Of a stretch of 64,000 nt of DNA, positions 34,288-43,362 are shown one piece after another. Where the stretch lies: positions 124,001 to 188,000 of the forward strand of contig NZ_JARANZ010000003.1 of assembly GCF_029889905.1 (NCBI RefSeq), written 5' to 3'. Position 1 is the first letter of the stretch; the number at the start of each line of letters is the position of its first letter. Position numbers and translations under genes: made by a program. Origin of the DNA: Chromohalobacter sp. 11-W (GTDB lineage Bacteria > Pseudomonadota > Gammaproteobacteria > Pseudomonadales > Halomonadaceae). The notes beneath the pieces were generated by a model. It worked only from the letters and a program-made list of their open reading frames with translations. It searched no databases and was not told where the DNA came from.

Positions 34288-35739
34288 TCACAGCCCGCCC
34301 ATGCACATGTACTTGATCTCGATGTAGTCCTCGATGCCGTACTTGGAGCCCTCGCGCCCGATACCGGACTCCTTGACGCCACCAAAGGGCGCTAACTCCG
34401 AGGAAATCAACCCCTCGTTGATGCCGACAATGCCGTATTCCAGAGCTTCGGCGATGCGCCATACGCGGCCGATGTCACGACTATAGAAGTAGCAGGCCAG
34501 GCCGAATTCAGTGTCATTGGCCTGGCGGATCACCTCGGCTTCGTCACTGAAGCGCAACAACGGCGCCACCGGGCCGAAGGTTTCCTCGTTCATCAACCGG
34601 GATTCGGCGGGAACTTCGGTGAGAATGGTGGGCATGAAGAAGGTTCCGCCCCGAGCATGACGCATGCCACCCAAATAGACCGTGGCGCCCCGGGCCCGGG
34701 CATCTTCGATATGCTGCTCTACTTTCTCGACCGCGGCCTCATCAATCAGTGGGCCGATGGTCACGTCCGGCTCCAGGCCGTCACCGAGGCGTAATGCATT
34801 GACGGCCTGAGACAGCTTGTCGGCGAAGGCGTCGTAAACTTTGTCATGGACAAAGATACGGTTGGCACACACGCAGGTCTGACCGGCGTTGCGGAATTTA
34901 GAAGCCATCACTCCAGCCACGGCTTGGTCGAGATCGGCATCATCGAAGATGATAAACGGCGCGTTGCCGCCCAACTCCATCGAGACCTTCTTAACGGTGT
35001 TGGCACATTGACCGAGCAGTACCTTGCCCACCTCTGTGGAACCCGTGAAGGAAAGCTTGCGCACGATGGGATTGTCGGTCAGCTCACCGCCCACCATGCG
35101 TGCCGAGCCAGTCACAACATTGAAAACGCCTTGAGGTACGCCGGCGCGCGCAGCCAGCTCGGCTAGCGCCAGAGCGGAGTAAGGCGTGCTCGATGCAGGT
35201 TTGACGACCACGGTGCAGCCGGCGGCCATGGCGGCGGCAGCTTTACGAGTGATCATGGCGTTGGGGAAATTCCAGGGCGTGATAGCTGCAACCACACCGA
35301 TCGGCTCCTTGGTGACCACGATACGACGATCGCTAGCATGAGCCGGAATCACATCGCCGTAGATGCGCTTGGCCTCTTCGCCGAACCACTCGATAAAGGA
35401 CGAGCCATAGGCAATCTCGCCCCTGGCTTCTTGCAAGGGTTTGCCCTGTTCAAGGGTGAGAATGGTAGCCAGGTCATCTTGATGCTCCATACATAGCTCA
35501 TACCAACGGCGCAGGATCACGGCACGCTCTTTCGCCGTTTTGGCCCGCCAAGCTGGCTGGCTGGTGTTGGCGGCATCGACAGCAGCACGTACCTCTTCCC
35601 GGGACAAGCTAGGTACTCTGCCCAAACGCTCTTGGCTAGCGGGATTGACGACATCGATGACCGCGCCATTATCCGCCTCGGCCCAGCGACCACCGATGTA
35701 ACATTGTTGTTTAAAAAGGCCCTCGTCTTGCAAGTTCAT
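34288..35739 (-). CDS. NAD(P)-dependent semialdehyde dehydrogenase (succinate-semialdehyde type)
   Basis: The 483-residue aldehyde dehydrogenase is of GabD size and pattern. It has NFPNAMITRKAAAAMAAGC with the cofactor Lys nearby, FTGSTEVGKVL, catalytic Glu in MELGGNAPFIIF and catalytic Cys in NAGQTCVCANRIFV. Enzymes of this group act on succinate, glutarate or 2-oxoglutarate semialdehyde. In a sugar-acid context 2-oxoglutarate semialdehyde or succinate semialdehyde is likely. The start at 35739 has GAGGAG at 10 bases; an ATG at 35757 is possible. It lies 58 bases after the DenD-like gene. Confidence 0.85.
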   Translation of the reverse strand: MNLQDEGLFKQQCYIGGRWAEADNGAVIDVVNPASQERLGRVPSLSREEVRAAVDAANTSQPAWRAKTAKERAVILRRWYELCMEHQDDLATILTLEQGKPLQEARGEIAYGSSFIEWFGEEAKRIYGDVIPAHASDRRIVVTKEPIGVVAAITPWNFPNAMITRKAAAAMAAGCTVVVKPASSTPYSALALAELAARAGVPQGVFNVVTGSARMVGGELTDNPIVRKLSFTGSTEVGKVLLGQCANTVKKVSMELGGNAPFIIFDDADLDQAVAGVMASKFRNAGQTCVCANRIFVHDKVYDAFADKLSQAVNALRLGDGLEPDVTIGPLIDEAAVEKVEQHIEDARARGATVYLGGMRHARGGTFFMPTILTEVPAESRLMNEETFGPVAPLLRFSDEAEVIRQANDTEFGLACYFYSRDIGRVWRIAEALEYGIVGINEGLISSELAPFGGVKESGIGREGSKYGIEDYIEIKYMCMGGL

Positions 35740-35797
35740 GTGGCTACCACTCCTCATTTGTTGATCTTGTTGGCGCCGATTAGACCTAATGGGGTGC

Positions 35798-36775
35798 TTA
35801 CTTTGAGTCGGCACGTTCGCTAAGGTGACTCTCTACGATTTCCCGGAAGTCGTCGTCCCCCGGGAAGCCCAGCCGTTTTGCCTTGTCGGTGCGAAAACGA
35901 GCCGGCCAGCTGGCAACGATAGTTTCGATATCTTTATTGTGGTGGTGCTCAACCCGTGCCAAGGCCTGCTCGCCACCATGATGGCGCAACGCCTCCAGCA
36001 TCTCAGCGACGCTCACTGTAAGGCCTGGTAGCATGAAGCTGCGTGAGGCGCCAAAATCATCTCCGGACACTTCTGCACCGTGGATTAGCGCGGCGACCAC
36101 CTTGCCCGGGGACATCACAAACATCTCTAGTTCGGTTGAAACCGGGCAGACAGCGGTCTCGCCACCGAGCGGTTCGCGCAAGATACTAGAAGCGAAGCTA
36201 GAGGCCGCAGCATTGGGCCGACCCGGACGGATCATTATGGTTGGCAAGCGCAGCACACGACCATCGACCAGACCACGCCTGCTGTAGTCGCTGATTAGCA
36301 GCTCACACATCGCTTTTTGGGTACCATAAGAACTCTGCGGCGTTAATGCCGTCATGTCATCGAGCACTTCCGGTAACTCACCTCCGTAAACAGCTACTGA
36401 GCTCGTCATGACGAGGCGCGTAGCGGAAAGGGCATAACGACGACAACCTTCCAGCAAGGCACGAGTGGCATCGAAGTTAACCGTCATACCCAGGTCAAGA
36501 TCGGACTCAGCTTCTGCGCTGACCACAGCGGCCAAATGAAAAATGACGTCGGGCCGCTCACCGAGAGATGCGTCCAAGGCACCGGGGTTGGTAATATCCA
36601 GAGCGCGACACTCGACGTCGATGTCGTCGCTCGAAAGTGACTCTGGAACGGGAGCAACTCGATCAACCAATGTCAATCGAGTCAGTGTTTGTCCATCGAG
36701 TCGCCCTCGGTCGAGCAGCGCCGTGGTCAAACGCCGCCCTAGAAAGCCAGCAGCGCCGGTTATCAGTACGTGCAT
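35798..36775 (-). CDS. denD: Short-chain dehydrogenase, D-erythronate dehydrogenase-like
   Basis: The 325-residue extended SDR protein has the Rossmann motif LITGAAGFLGRRL, the catalytic Ser in VMTSSVAVYGG and the YxxxK pair in SYGTQKAMCELL. The C-terminal part, with FASSILREPLGGE and SWPARFRTDKAKRLGF, matches DenD-type proteins that oxidise D-erythronate to 2-oxotetronate. It heads a minus-strand series with the aldehyde and beta-hydroxyacid dehydrogenases and is near PdxA2, another tetronate-pathway enzyme. UDP-sugar epimerases share the fold but lack this C-terminal pattern. The DenD function is likely, not certain; a longer aldonate is possible. Confidence 0.75.
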   Translation of the reverse strand: MHVLITGAAGFLGRRLTTALLDRGRLDGQTLTRLTLVDRVAPVPESLSSDDIDVECRALDITNPGALDASLGERPDVIFHLAAVVSAEAESDLDLGMTVNFDATRALLEGCRRYALSATRLVMTSSVAVYGGELPEVLDDMTALTPQSSYGTQKAMCELLISDYSRRGLVDGRVLRLPTIMIRPGRPNAAASSFASSILREPLGGETAVCPVSTELEMFVMSPGKVVAALIHGAEVSGDDFGASRSFMLPGLTVSVAEMLEALRHHGGEQALARVEHHHNKDIETIVASWPARFRTDKAKRLGFPGDDDFREIVESHLSERADSK

Positions 36776-36929
36776 AGTCCATTCCTTTCATTGTTTGTCA
36801 CGCTGTCAGATTGACCAGTAGGCTGCGGCTTCTTCATGCGGCCTTAAACGGCGCCACACCTCTGTCGAAACTACGCATCAAGAGTCTTGCCCCGCTGACT
36901 GCTCGGTCCGTGTCGACTCATAAACGCGG

Positions 36930-37676
36930 TTAGCCAGACCCACCCGCCATTTTTGCTTTAGTCGTCCGGTAGACACTATCGAGATGGGCAAGCATGGCTC
37001 GCTCAGCAGCATCCGGATCGCCCCGCTTCAAGGCCTCAACGATGTATATGTGCTCACGATAACTGCGCTCGACCGCGCCAGGCTCGAGCAACACACGCCG
37101 TCGCACGTATAGATCAAAGCTGTAGAGTTCATCGGCATACTTAACCAAGATGGCGTTATCGGCATATTCCGAAATCAACCTATGAAACGCCTTGTCCGAC
37201 ATCTGAAAGGGAATCGGATAGACCTCATCACACTCAGATTGGGTCTTGAGCATCTTTTCTAGCTGCGCGATACCATGATCATCGATCTTCAAGGCCGCAC
37301 GTCGGGCGATCGACGCCTCGATCACCAGCCGGCTCTCATAAACGCTATCGATGTCATAGCGAGCCTCCTGGGAAGCGTCGTCCGCCTCATCGCCCTGCAT
37401 AAGCCGGTAATGCTGAAGCGCCGACTCATCGGCACACACGCGTGTCTTACTACCATGCGACACGCTAACCATTCCCAAGGCCGCCAGGTGAGACACTGCA
37501 CCACGAATGGTCTCTCGACTTACGCTGAACAGCTGCGCCATCTCACGTTCGCTAGGCAATTCATCACCATCTTGAAGCAACCGATTGCGAACCATGTCGA
37601 CCAGCTTATCGGCCAGCAACTCCTTCTTAGTTTTATTTCTCAGTGCCTGCTCAAACGCAAAAGCCGGATTGTCCAT
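36930..37676 (-). CDS. GntR/FadR-family regulator of the sugar-acid cluster
   Basis: The 248-residue protein has a GntR winged helix (residues 19-85, with ELPSEREMAQLFSVSRETIR) and a C-terminal FCD domain with metal-type residues in FQMSDKAFHRLISEYADN. It is divergent from pdxA2 across 219 bases that contain a TGG-N13-CCA palindrome (37698-37716) and a CTGGT-N6-ACCAG repeat, both plausible operators. It probably controls both the minus-strand dehydrogenases and the plus-strand pdxA2/dehydratase/transporter unit. No clear ribosome site of full strength precedes the ATG. Confidence 0.83.
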   Translation of the reverse strand: MDNPAFAFEQALRNKTKKELLADKLVDMVRNRLLQDGDELPSEREMAQLFSVSRETIRGAVSHLAALGMVSVSHGSKTRVCADESALQHYRLMQGDEADDASQEARYDIDSVYESRLVIEASIARRAALKIDDHGIAQLEKMLKTQSECDEVYPIPFQMSDKAFHRLISEYADNAILVKYADELYSFDLYVRRRVLLEPGAVERSYREHIYIVEALKRGDPDAAERAMLAHLDSVYRTTKAKMAGGSG

Positions 37677-37697
37677 CGTACATAACCCCTTTCCAAC

Positions 37698-37716
37698 TGG
37701 TCTAATTTCTAGTCCA
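37698..37716. promoter_or_regulatory. Palindrome upstream of the GntR gene, candidate operator
   Basis: The 19 bases read TGGTCTAATTTCTAGTCCA, an imperfect palindrome (TGG.CTA.....TAG.CCA). It sits 22 bases before the regulator's start codon in the divergent promoter region and so suits autoregulation. Confidence 0.45.
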
Positions 37717-37820
37717 TTGAATGGTATTTAACAACACTATTGCGACCTAAGTATAACAAAAATACAGATATTTAGCCTTGTACGCTCCCATCGCGGCAAC
37801 TAATCTTGTTGGCAACTGGA

Positions 37821-37836
37821 CTGGTAATACAACCAG
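37821..37836. promoter_or_regulatory. Inverted repeat upstream of pdxA2, candidate operator
   Basis: CTGGT and ACCAG are separated by six bases (AATACA), 60 bases before the pdxA2 start. The TGGT/ACCA half-sites resemble those of FadR-subfamily regulators, and a gene for one is divergent from here. Confidence 0.4.
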
Positions 37837-37895
37837 AAGACCAGAAAACAACACTGGCGTCATTGTGTGACGCAGGCACGAAAGGACAAATATCC

Positions 37896-38930
37896 ATGAC
37901 ACCGCCCAACGACACCCACAACACTAGTGACCGTCCGCTCATTGGCATCGTTCTCGGCGACCCGGGCGGTATCGGTCCGGAGTTGATCGCCAAGCTTCTG
38001 GCAGATCCCGCCACTCAGGAAAGCGGTCATGCGGTATTGGTTGCCGACCCCTGGCTCTGGGAAGAGGGTCAGCGCGTCGCCGGCACCCGTCTCGATTTGC
38101 CTGTAGTCGAACGCTTCGCCGAGGCACGCGAACACGCGACGCCCGTGCTGATGCCCATCGATAGCGTCTCTCGCGAGGAAACCCGCTATGGTGAAGCCAA
38201 TGCTGCGGGCGGACGCTCTGCTCGCCAGGCTCTCACTCAATGTCTAGACGCCGCCGTACGGGGTGATATCGAGGGGATTTGCTTTGGCCCGCTGAACAAG
38301 TACGCCATGAAGCTCGGAGGCATGAACTTCGAGGACGAATTGGGATTCTTCGCTGATTATTTGGGTGTCAATGGCTATACCTGCGAATTCAATACATTCG
38401 GCAGCACCTGGACCTCACGTATCTCATCACACATTCCCCTGAAGGACGCACCTTCCTACGTCACACGTGAACGCATCCTGAAAGCAACACGCCTCACTGA
38501 TAAGTCACTACGCTTGGCCGGATTTGACGACCCACGTATCGCCGTCGCGGCATTCAACCCACATGGTGGCGAGAGCGGCACCTGCGGTCGCGAGGAAATT
38601 GACACTATTGCCCCGGCAGTGGAAGAAGCCCAAACCGAGGGACTAACGGTATCCGGCCCTCATCCCGCTGACACATTATTTCTCAAAGTACGTGATGGGG
38701 AATACGACGCCGTGGTCACTATGTTTCACGACCAAGGGCAGATCGCCATCAAGCTTCTCGGTTTTCATGAAGGGGTCACAGTTCACGGCGGCCTACCCGT
38801 GCCTATTACCACGCCAGCACACGGCACGGCCTATGACATCGCCAGCTCAGGGAAAGCCAATCTACGCCCGACCCACAACGCCTTCAAATTGGTATGCCAA
38901 ATGGCGGCGAGTAACCGACTTTCCAGCTAA
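37896..38930 (+). CDS. pdxA2: PdxA2-type 4-phospho-D-threonate/erythronate dehydrogenase
   Basis: The 344-residue protein is a PdxA-family dehydrogenase with GIVLGDPGGIGPELIAKLL, the metal His in SSHIPLKD and the TMFHDQGQIAIKLL segment. PdxA itself makes pyridoxal phosphate, but PdxA2 paralogues oxidatively decarboxylate 4-phospho-D-threonate or -erythronate to dihydroxyacetone phosphate. The neighbours (DenD-like enzyme, sugar-acid dehydratase, TctCBA transporter) point to the PdxA2 role. The usual partner kinase (a DUF1537 protein) is absent here; OtnK at 17.4 kb is the only DUF1537 kinase in view. The ATG at 37896 has AAAGGA upstream. Confidence 0.82.
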   Translation: MTPPNDTHNTSDRPLIGIVLGDPGGIGPELIAKLLADPATQESGHAVLVADPWLWEEGQRVAGTRLDLPVVERFAEAREHATPVLMPIDSVSREETRYGEANAAGGRSARQALTQCLDAAVRGDIEGICFGPLNKYAMKLGGMNFEDELGFFADYLGVNGYTCEFNTFGSTWTSRISSHIPLKDAPSYVTRERILKATRLTDKSLRLAGFDDPRIAVAAFNPHGGESGTCGREEIDTIAPAVEEAQTEGLTVSGPHPADTLFLKVRDGEYDAVVTMFHDQGQIAIKLLGFHEGVTVHGGLPVPITTPAHGTAYDIASSGKANLRPTHNAFKLVCQMAASNRLSS

Positions 38931-38953
38931 TTCCCTTCATCACATAACTCTAT

Positions 38954-40138
38954 ATGGACAAGGTCATGAAAATCACGCGAGTCAGAGCCCGCGTCTTCGA
39001 ATGGAAAGGCGAAACGGTGCCGCCGCAGCCACACTTCTGCACCAATGCTATGGACGTATTGTGGGACCGTGGCGATGCGATGGGCAGTTTTCGCTTCCAC
39101 GGTTGGGCGGTAATCGAGGTCGAAACGGATGAAGGCATCGTCGGGCTTGGGAATGTGGCCTTGGCGCCACGTGTCGCCAAGACGATCATCGATCAGCATC
39201 TCGCTCCCTTGGTCATCGGCCAGGACCCGTTCGACTACGAATACCTATGGCAGCGCATGTATCGCGCAACACTGGCGTGGGGACGGCGCGGTATCGGCAT
39301 GGCGGCGATCTCGGGAGTCGACATCGCCATTTGGGACGTCATGGGCAAGGCGCTCGGCAAGCCAGTATTCAAGTTGCTGGGCGGGCGGACCAAGGAGAAG
39401 ATCCCGTGCTACGCCTCCAAGCTCTACAACACCGATCGCGAGACGATGCAGCACGAGGCGCAAGCCTACCTCGACCAGGGCTTCACGGCGATGAAGATGC
39501 GTTTCGGTTACGGACCCAAGGATGGGCCCAAGGGCATGCGCGAGAACCTCAAGAGCGTAGCGGCAGTACGCGAGGTGATCGGTGAGGACACCGACCTGAT
39601 GGCCGATTGTTACATGGGCTGGAATCTCGACTATGCCCGACGCATGTTACCCCGCCTCGAACCCTTTGAGTTGCGTTGGTTGGAGGAACCAGTGATCGCC
39701 GATGACATCGACGGTTACGCCGAGCTCAATCGCATGGCGCCAATGCCGATTTCCGGTGGCGAGCACGAATTCACCGTGCACGGTTTCCGACAACTCTTGG
39801 AGAAGAAGGCCGTATCGGTAATTCAGTACGATACCAACCGTGTCGGCGGTATCAGCGTGGCGCGCAAGATCAATGCCATGGCGGAAGCGTTCGAAGTGCC
39901 GGTGATTCCCCATGCGGGACAAATGCACAATTACCATTTGACCATGGCGTCGCTGGCATCGCCGATGTCCGAGTTCTTCCCGGTGCATGACGTCGAGATC
40001 GGCAACGAGCTCTTCTACTACTTATTCGAGGGCGACCCGGAACCCACCGATGGGCATCTCGACTTGAGTGACGATATGCCAGGACTCGGGCTCACGCTAA
40101 ATAAAACTAGTTTCGACCAGTTCCACATCGTCGAGTAA
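38954..40138 (+). CDS. Enolase-superfamily sugar-acid dehydratase (rhamnonate dehydratase-like)
   Basis: The 394-residue protein has the enolase capping domain and barrel. The barrel carries [15 protein letters not shown], metal ligands Asp ([10 protein letters not shown]), Glu (RWLEEPV) and Glu (ISGGEHEF), and a catalytic His in [10 protein letters not shown]. These features match the RhmD branch of the mandelate racemase group, whose members dehydrate L-rhamnonate, L-lyxonate or L-mannonate to 2-oxo-3-deoxy acids. The true acid here is unknown. The start is uncertain: 38954 has no ribosome site and the in-frame ATG at 38966 has AAGG too close, so it may be translated by coupling to pdxA2, which ends 23 bases upstream. 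Confidence 0.82.
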   Translation: MDKVMKITRVRARVFEWKGETVPPQPHFCTNAMDVLWDRGDAMGSFRFHGWAVIEVETDEGIVGLGNVALAPRVAKTIIDQHLAPLVIGQDPFDYEYLWQRMYRATLAWGRRGIGMAAISGVDIAIWDVMGKALGKPVFKLLGGRTKEKIPCYASKLYNTDRETMQHEAQAYLDQGFTAMKMRFGYGPKDGPKGMRENLKSVAAVREVIGEDTDLMADCYMGWNLDYARRMLPRLEPFELRWLEEPVIADDIDGYAELNRMAPMPISGGEHEFTVHGFRQLLEKKAVSVIQYDTNRVGGISVARKINAMAEAFEVPVIPHAGQMHNYHLTMASLASPMSEFFPVHDVEIGNELFYYLFEGDPEPTDGHLDLSDDMPGLGLTLNKTSFDQFHIVE

Positions 40139-40243
40139 TTCATTCTCGACGGTAACATTCACTCTTTCATGCAGAGAGGAGACAAGCAACTTTACGCTCA
40201 TAAGAACAATCGCTTAGCTCACAGACACATTGGGAGAACCACC

Positions 40244-41248
40244 ATGACTAACACAACAAAACGCAACAGCTTTATACAGATTAGTGGTGCCATAGCGGTA
40301 GCCTGTGCATTGGGCTCCGTCACATTCGCAAGTACCGCCCAAGCCCAAGAATCCTCATGGTCCCCATCGCAGCATGTATCGATGGTGGTGCCTTTCAAAC
40401 CCGGTGGCGGTAGCGACACATTCGGTCGCGCAGCGACGTCAGGCATCAAGGAGGTCAGAAGCGATGTTGAGATCTCCGTCAACAATATTGTGGGTGGATC
40501 GGGGGCTATCGGTTATTCAACGCTCCTACAACGAAATGGCAACCCCAACTATCTCCTCGCTTCAGAGACAGGGGCAGCTATCATTCTCCCCCTCATGAAC
40601 GATGTCCCATACAGTTGGGATAAGCTAACGCCAATTGCTGAAGCTGCCGAGGATCATACGATGATCATCGTCGCCGATGATTCTCCGTATAAATCCATTA
40701 GCGACCTAGTGGATGCGGCGAAGCAAGGCCAAGTGAACATCGCCATCTCCGGCAAAGGCAGCCCAGCATCACTAGCCTTCCAACTGATCGAGCAGAACAA
40801 AGACGTATCGTTCAACCGTGTCGTCTTCGAATCAGGGTCGGCAAACAACGCAGCCCTGCTCGGCGGGGATGTCGCCGCCGCCGGCGCCAACCCCGGGGAG
40901 GCTATTGAGCTTATCAAGGCCGATAAGGTCCGCGCTCTAACCATTTTCAAGGACGAGCGGTTCGGGCAGGGGCCCTTGGCCGAAGTGCCGACAATCGCCG
41001 AAGCGGGAATCGATGTCGATGTTACACCTACCCTACAGTTCCGTGGAATACTCGCTTCACCCGGCCTCAGCGAGGCACAAAAAACATATTGGGAGAATGC
41101 AATCAAGGCGTGGTCTAAAACCGAAGGTTACAAGACCTATATTGATAATAACTACCTGACACCTAAGGTTCGTACCGGTGATGAGTTCGCCGATTTCCTT
41201 GCAAAGCAGCATGACACTATTGCCCCGCTCCTCAATGGAACGGACTGA
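40244..41248 (+). CDS. tctC: Tripartite tricarboxylate transporter substrate-binding protein
   Basis: The 334-residue protein has a signal peptide (residues 1-34, cleaved after AQAQ) and a Bug/TctC binding fold with the family motifs MVVPFKPGGGSDTFGRAA near the ligand site and NIVGGSGAIGYSTLL. It captures a carboxylic acid in the periplasm and delivers it to TctA/TctB. It follows the dehydratase gene by 105 bases on the same strand. Sugar acids are the probable cargo, from the neighbouring enzymes. The ATG at 40244 has GGGAG upstream and gives a proper signal peptide. Confidence 0.88.
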   Translation: MTNTTKRNSFIQISGAIAVACALGSVTFASTAQAQESSWSPSQHVSMVVPFKPGGGSDTFGRAATSGIKEVRSDVEISVNNIVGGSGAIGYSTLLQRNGNPNYLLASETGAAIILPLMNDVPYSWDKLTPIAEAAEDHTMIIVADDSPYKSISDLVDAAKQGQVNIAISGKGSPASLAFQLIEQNKDVSFNRVVFESGSANNAALLGGDVAAAGANPGEAIELIKADKVRALTIFKDERFGQGPLAEVPTIAEAGIDVDVTPTLQFRGILASPGLSEAQKTYWENAIKAWSKTEGYKTYIDNNYLTPKVRTGDEFADFLAKQHDTIAPLLNGTD

Positions 41249-41254
41249 GAGGTA

Positions 41255-41773
41255 ATGACCATGAAACCGAGAGGAGACTACGTGGGAGCGTTGACCCTCG
41301 TCGCAGTAGGGGCGGCGTTTTCCATCCTCTCGCTCGATTACGGCATCTTGGGGGAAGGAGCTCGGATTAGTCCGGGCTTCGTCCCCTTTGTAGTCGGCCT
41401 ACTATTGGTCGTCTTCGGCGCCATAATCGGCTGGGAGACTTGGCGATCCCGCATTCACGCTACGATAGGGCCATCCGAAAATGACACCGAATCCAAGTCA
41501 GAAACTGGCAAAGGAGCACACTACAATACTACAAAATCCGTTGCCTTGGTCTTTGGGTTATTGCTTATAGCAGTCATCTTGGCGCCTATCCTCGGGTTCC
41601 TTATCACCTTTTCCATTCTTGTCTTCGTGATCTTGGCCGGTGTAGAGCGTGAACGCATCGGGTTCAGTTTCGCCATCAGCCTAGGTATAGGTCTGCTTGC
41701 TTGGCTGATCTTTTACCAATTCATGGGGATCCGTTTACCCCTCGGCATCAGTGCCCCGCTGCTTGGAGGCTGA
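41255..41773 (+). CDS. tctB: Tripartite tricarboxylate transporter small membrane subunit
   Basis: The 172-residue protein has four membrane helices (about residues 9-30, 40-62, 95-130, 138-165) with a polar loop after the second, as in TctB proteins. These are poorly conserved in sequence; the call rests on topology and its place between tctC and tctA, 6 and 3 bases from them. A GAGAGG site precedes the ATG. It forms the inner-membrane complex with TctA. Confidence 0.82.
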   Translation: MTMKPRGDYVGALTLVAVGAAFSILSLDYGILGEGARISPGFVPFVVGLLLVVFGAIIGWETWRSRIHATIGPSENDTESKSETGKGAHYNTTKSVALVFGLLLIAVILAPILGFLITFSILVFVILAGVERERIGFSFAISLGIGLLAWLIFYQFMGIRLPLGISAPLLGG

Positions 41774-41776
41774 ATA

Positions 41777-43279
41777 ATGGATTTCTTTTCACACCTCATA
41801 ACGGGATTTGGCACCGCCCTATCCCCAATGAATTTGCTCTACTGCTTCATCGGGGTCTTACTTGGTACGGTTATCGGCTTGCTCCCCGGGCTGGGCTCGG
41901 CAACCGGCGTCGCATTACTGTTACCTCTAACACTCACCCTGAGCCCGATCACAGCTCTAATCATGCTCGCTGGCATTTACTACGGTGCGCAGTATGGTGC
42001 TACGATCACTTCGGTATTAATTGCAACACCAGGCGACTCAGCCAGCGTCGTTACTGCCATCGACGGCTACCCTATGGCTCGACAAGGCAGGGCTGGGCCA
42101 GCGTTGGCCATAGGCGCTGTCTCGAGCTTCGTGTCGGGGATTATCAGCCTGATCCTACTCATGGCGTTAGCGCCGGTCTTCGCATCTCTAGCGCTTCATT
42201 TCGGCCCCCCCGAGATCTGTGCACTAATCGTCCTTGGCTTTACAAGTATCGTTGGCTTCAGTGGCACGTCGAGAGTTAAGGGGTTAGCCATGGCAACCTT
42301 AGGCGTGGCAATCACCACTGTTGGTCTCGACCCTCAAAGTGGCAGCACGCGCTTCACCTTCGGTTTCATCAATCTTTTCGGGGGAATCGGCTTCTTGCCG
42401 GTGGTGATTGGCCTGTTCGCGGTTGCCGAAGTTCTGCACCAAGTCCGTAGCGGCAAAGTCGAGCCAATACGCACACGGTTTCGAGATATGATCCTGAAGC
42501 GGGAGGACTGGCGGAGGTGTCGAACTACAATATTCAGCAGTGGGTTACTTGGCTTTTTCATCGGAGTGCTACCGGGGGCCGGGGCCACGCTCGCATCTTT
42601 CCTAGGTTACGATCTGGCACGCCACTTCTCTAAGCACAAAAGCGAATTCGGCAAGGGCGCCATAGAAGGGGTGGCCGCACCGGAGGCCGCTAACAGTGCA
42701 GCGGTCAATGGCTCCTTCGTCCCAACCCTTACCTTGGGCATCCCCGGCTCGGGTACCACGGCAGTGCTTCTTGGCGCCTTTATTGTTTTCGGTATACAGC
42801 CTGGCCCCTTGCTTTTTACCAATGAGCCTGATTTGGTCTGGGGATTGATGGCCTCATTTTTTATTGGCAGCGTAATACTGTTGCTGTTGAATTTGCCTTT
42901 AGTACCCCTGTTTGCCTCGATCCTACGGTTCCGCTATGAGCTGATCTACCCTTGCATTTTGTTCCTTTCCTTCATCGGTGCTTACGCCATCGAAAATCGC
43001 ATGTGGGGGGTCTGGATCGCGCTGGCTTTCGGGATAATCGGTTATTTCATGAAACGCTATGACTATCCCACGGCGCCTTTGGTACTCGGCATTGTCCTTG
43101 GCGGAATGTTCGAGAAGACACTAATCCAGACTTCTTCTATGGGAGGCGGCGACCTGACGATCTTCCTTAATCGCCCAATCGCCATGGTGCTTTTCGTTTT
43201 GGCCGCACTCATTCTTTACGGTCCGCGCTTGGCCAAGGTGTATAGCAAACTCCGGAGGATGAGCGCCAGAAAAGCCTAG
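41777..43279 (+). CDS. tctA: Tripartite tricarboxylate transporter large permease
   Basis: The 500-residue protein has about twelve membrane helices and the two TctA family signatures: GVLLGTVIGLLPGLGSATGV near residue 28 and GFFIGVLPGAGATLASFLGY near residue 258. GVAAPEAANSAAVNGSFVP also fits. It is the transport channel and sodium- or proton-coupled partner of TctC and TctB. It ends the operon; a hairpin follows 22 bases past the stop. Confidence 0.92.
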   Translation: MDFFSHLITGFGTALSPMNLLYCFIGVLLGTVIGLLPGLGSATGVALLLPLTLTLSPITALIMLAGIYYGAQYGATITSVLIATPGDSASVVTAIDGYPMARQGRAGPALAIGAVSSFVSGIISLILLMALAPVFASLALHFGPPEICALIVLGFTSIVGFSGTSRVKGLAMATLGVAITTVGLDPQSGSTRFTFGFINLFGGIGFLPVVIGLFAVAEVLHQVRSGKVEPIRTRFRDMILKREDWRRCRTTIFSSGLLGFFIGVLPGAGATLASFLGYDLARHFSKHKSEFGKGAIEGVAAPEAANSAAVNGSFVPTLTLGIPGSGTTAVLLGAFIVFGIQPGPLLFTNEPDLVWGLMASFFIGSVILLLLNLPLVPLFASILRFRYELIYPCILFLSFIGAYAIENRMWGVWIALAFGIIGYFMKRYDYPTAPLVLGIVLGGMFEKTLIQTSSMGGGDLTIFLNRPIAMVLFVLAALILYGPRLAKVYSKLRRMSARKA

Positions 43280-43301
43280 CAGCTCCGTTTAAAACTCAAA
43301 A

Positions 43302-43337
43302 AGCAGGCCACACTAATCTTGAATACGGTGGCCTGCT
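43302..43337. terminator. Hairpin between tctA and the convergent GntR gene
   Basis: AGCAGGCCAC pairs perfectly with GTGGCCTGCT across a 16-base loop, between two convergent genes. The left arm follows a run of A, which gives a U run for the minus-strand transcript, so it may terminate both. Confidence 0.65.
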
Positions 43338-43362
43338 CACACCAAAAACCAAGTCGAAAATA

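Noticed and set aside
37896-38930. Pyridoxine biosynthesis PdxA
   Set aside because: Family match, but the neighbours are sugar-acid genes and not the usual surA/ksgA context of pdxA.
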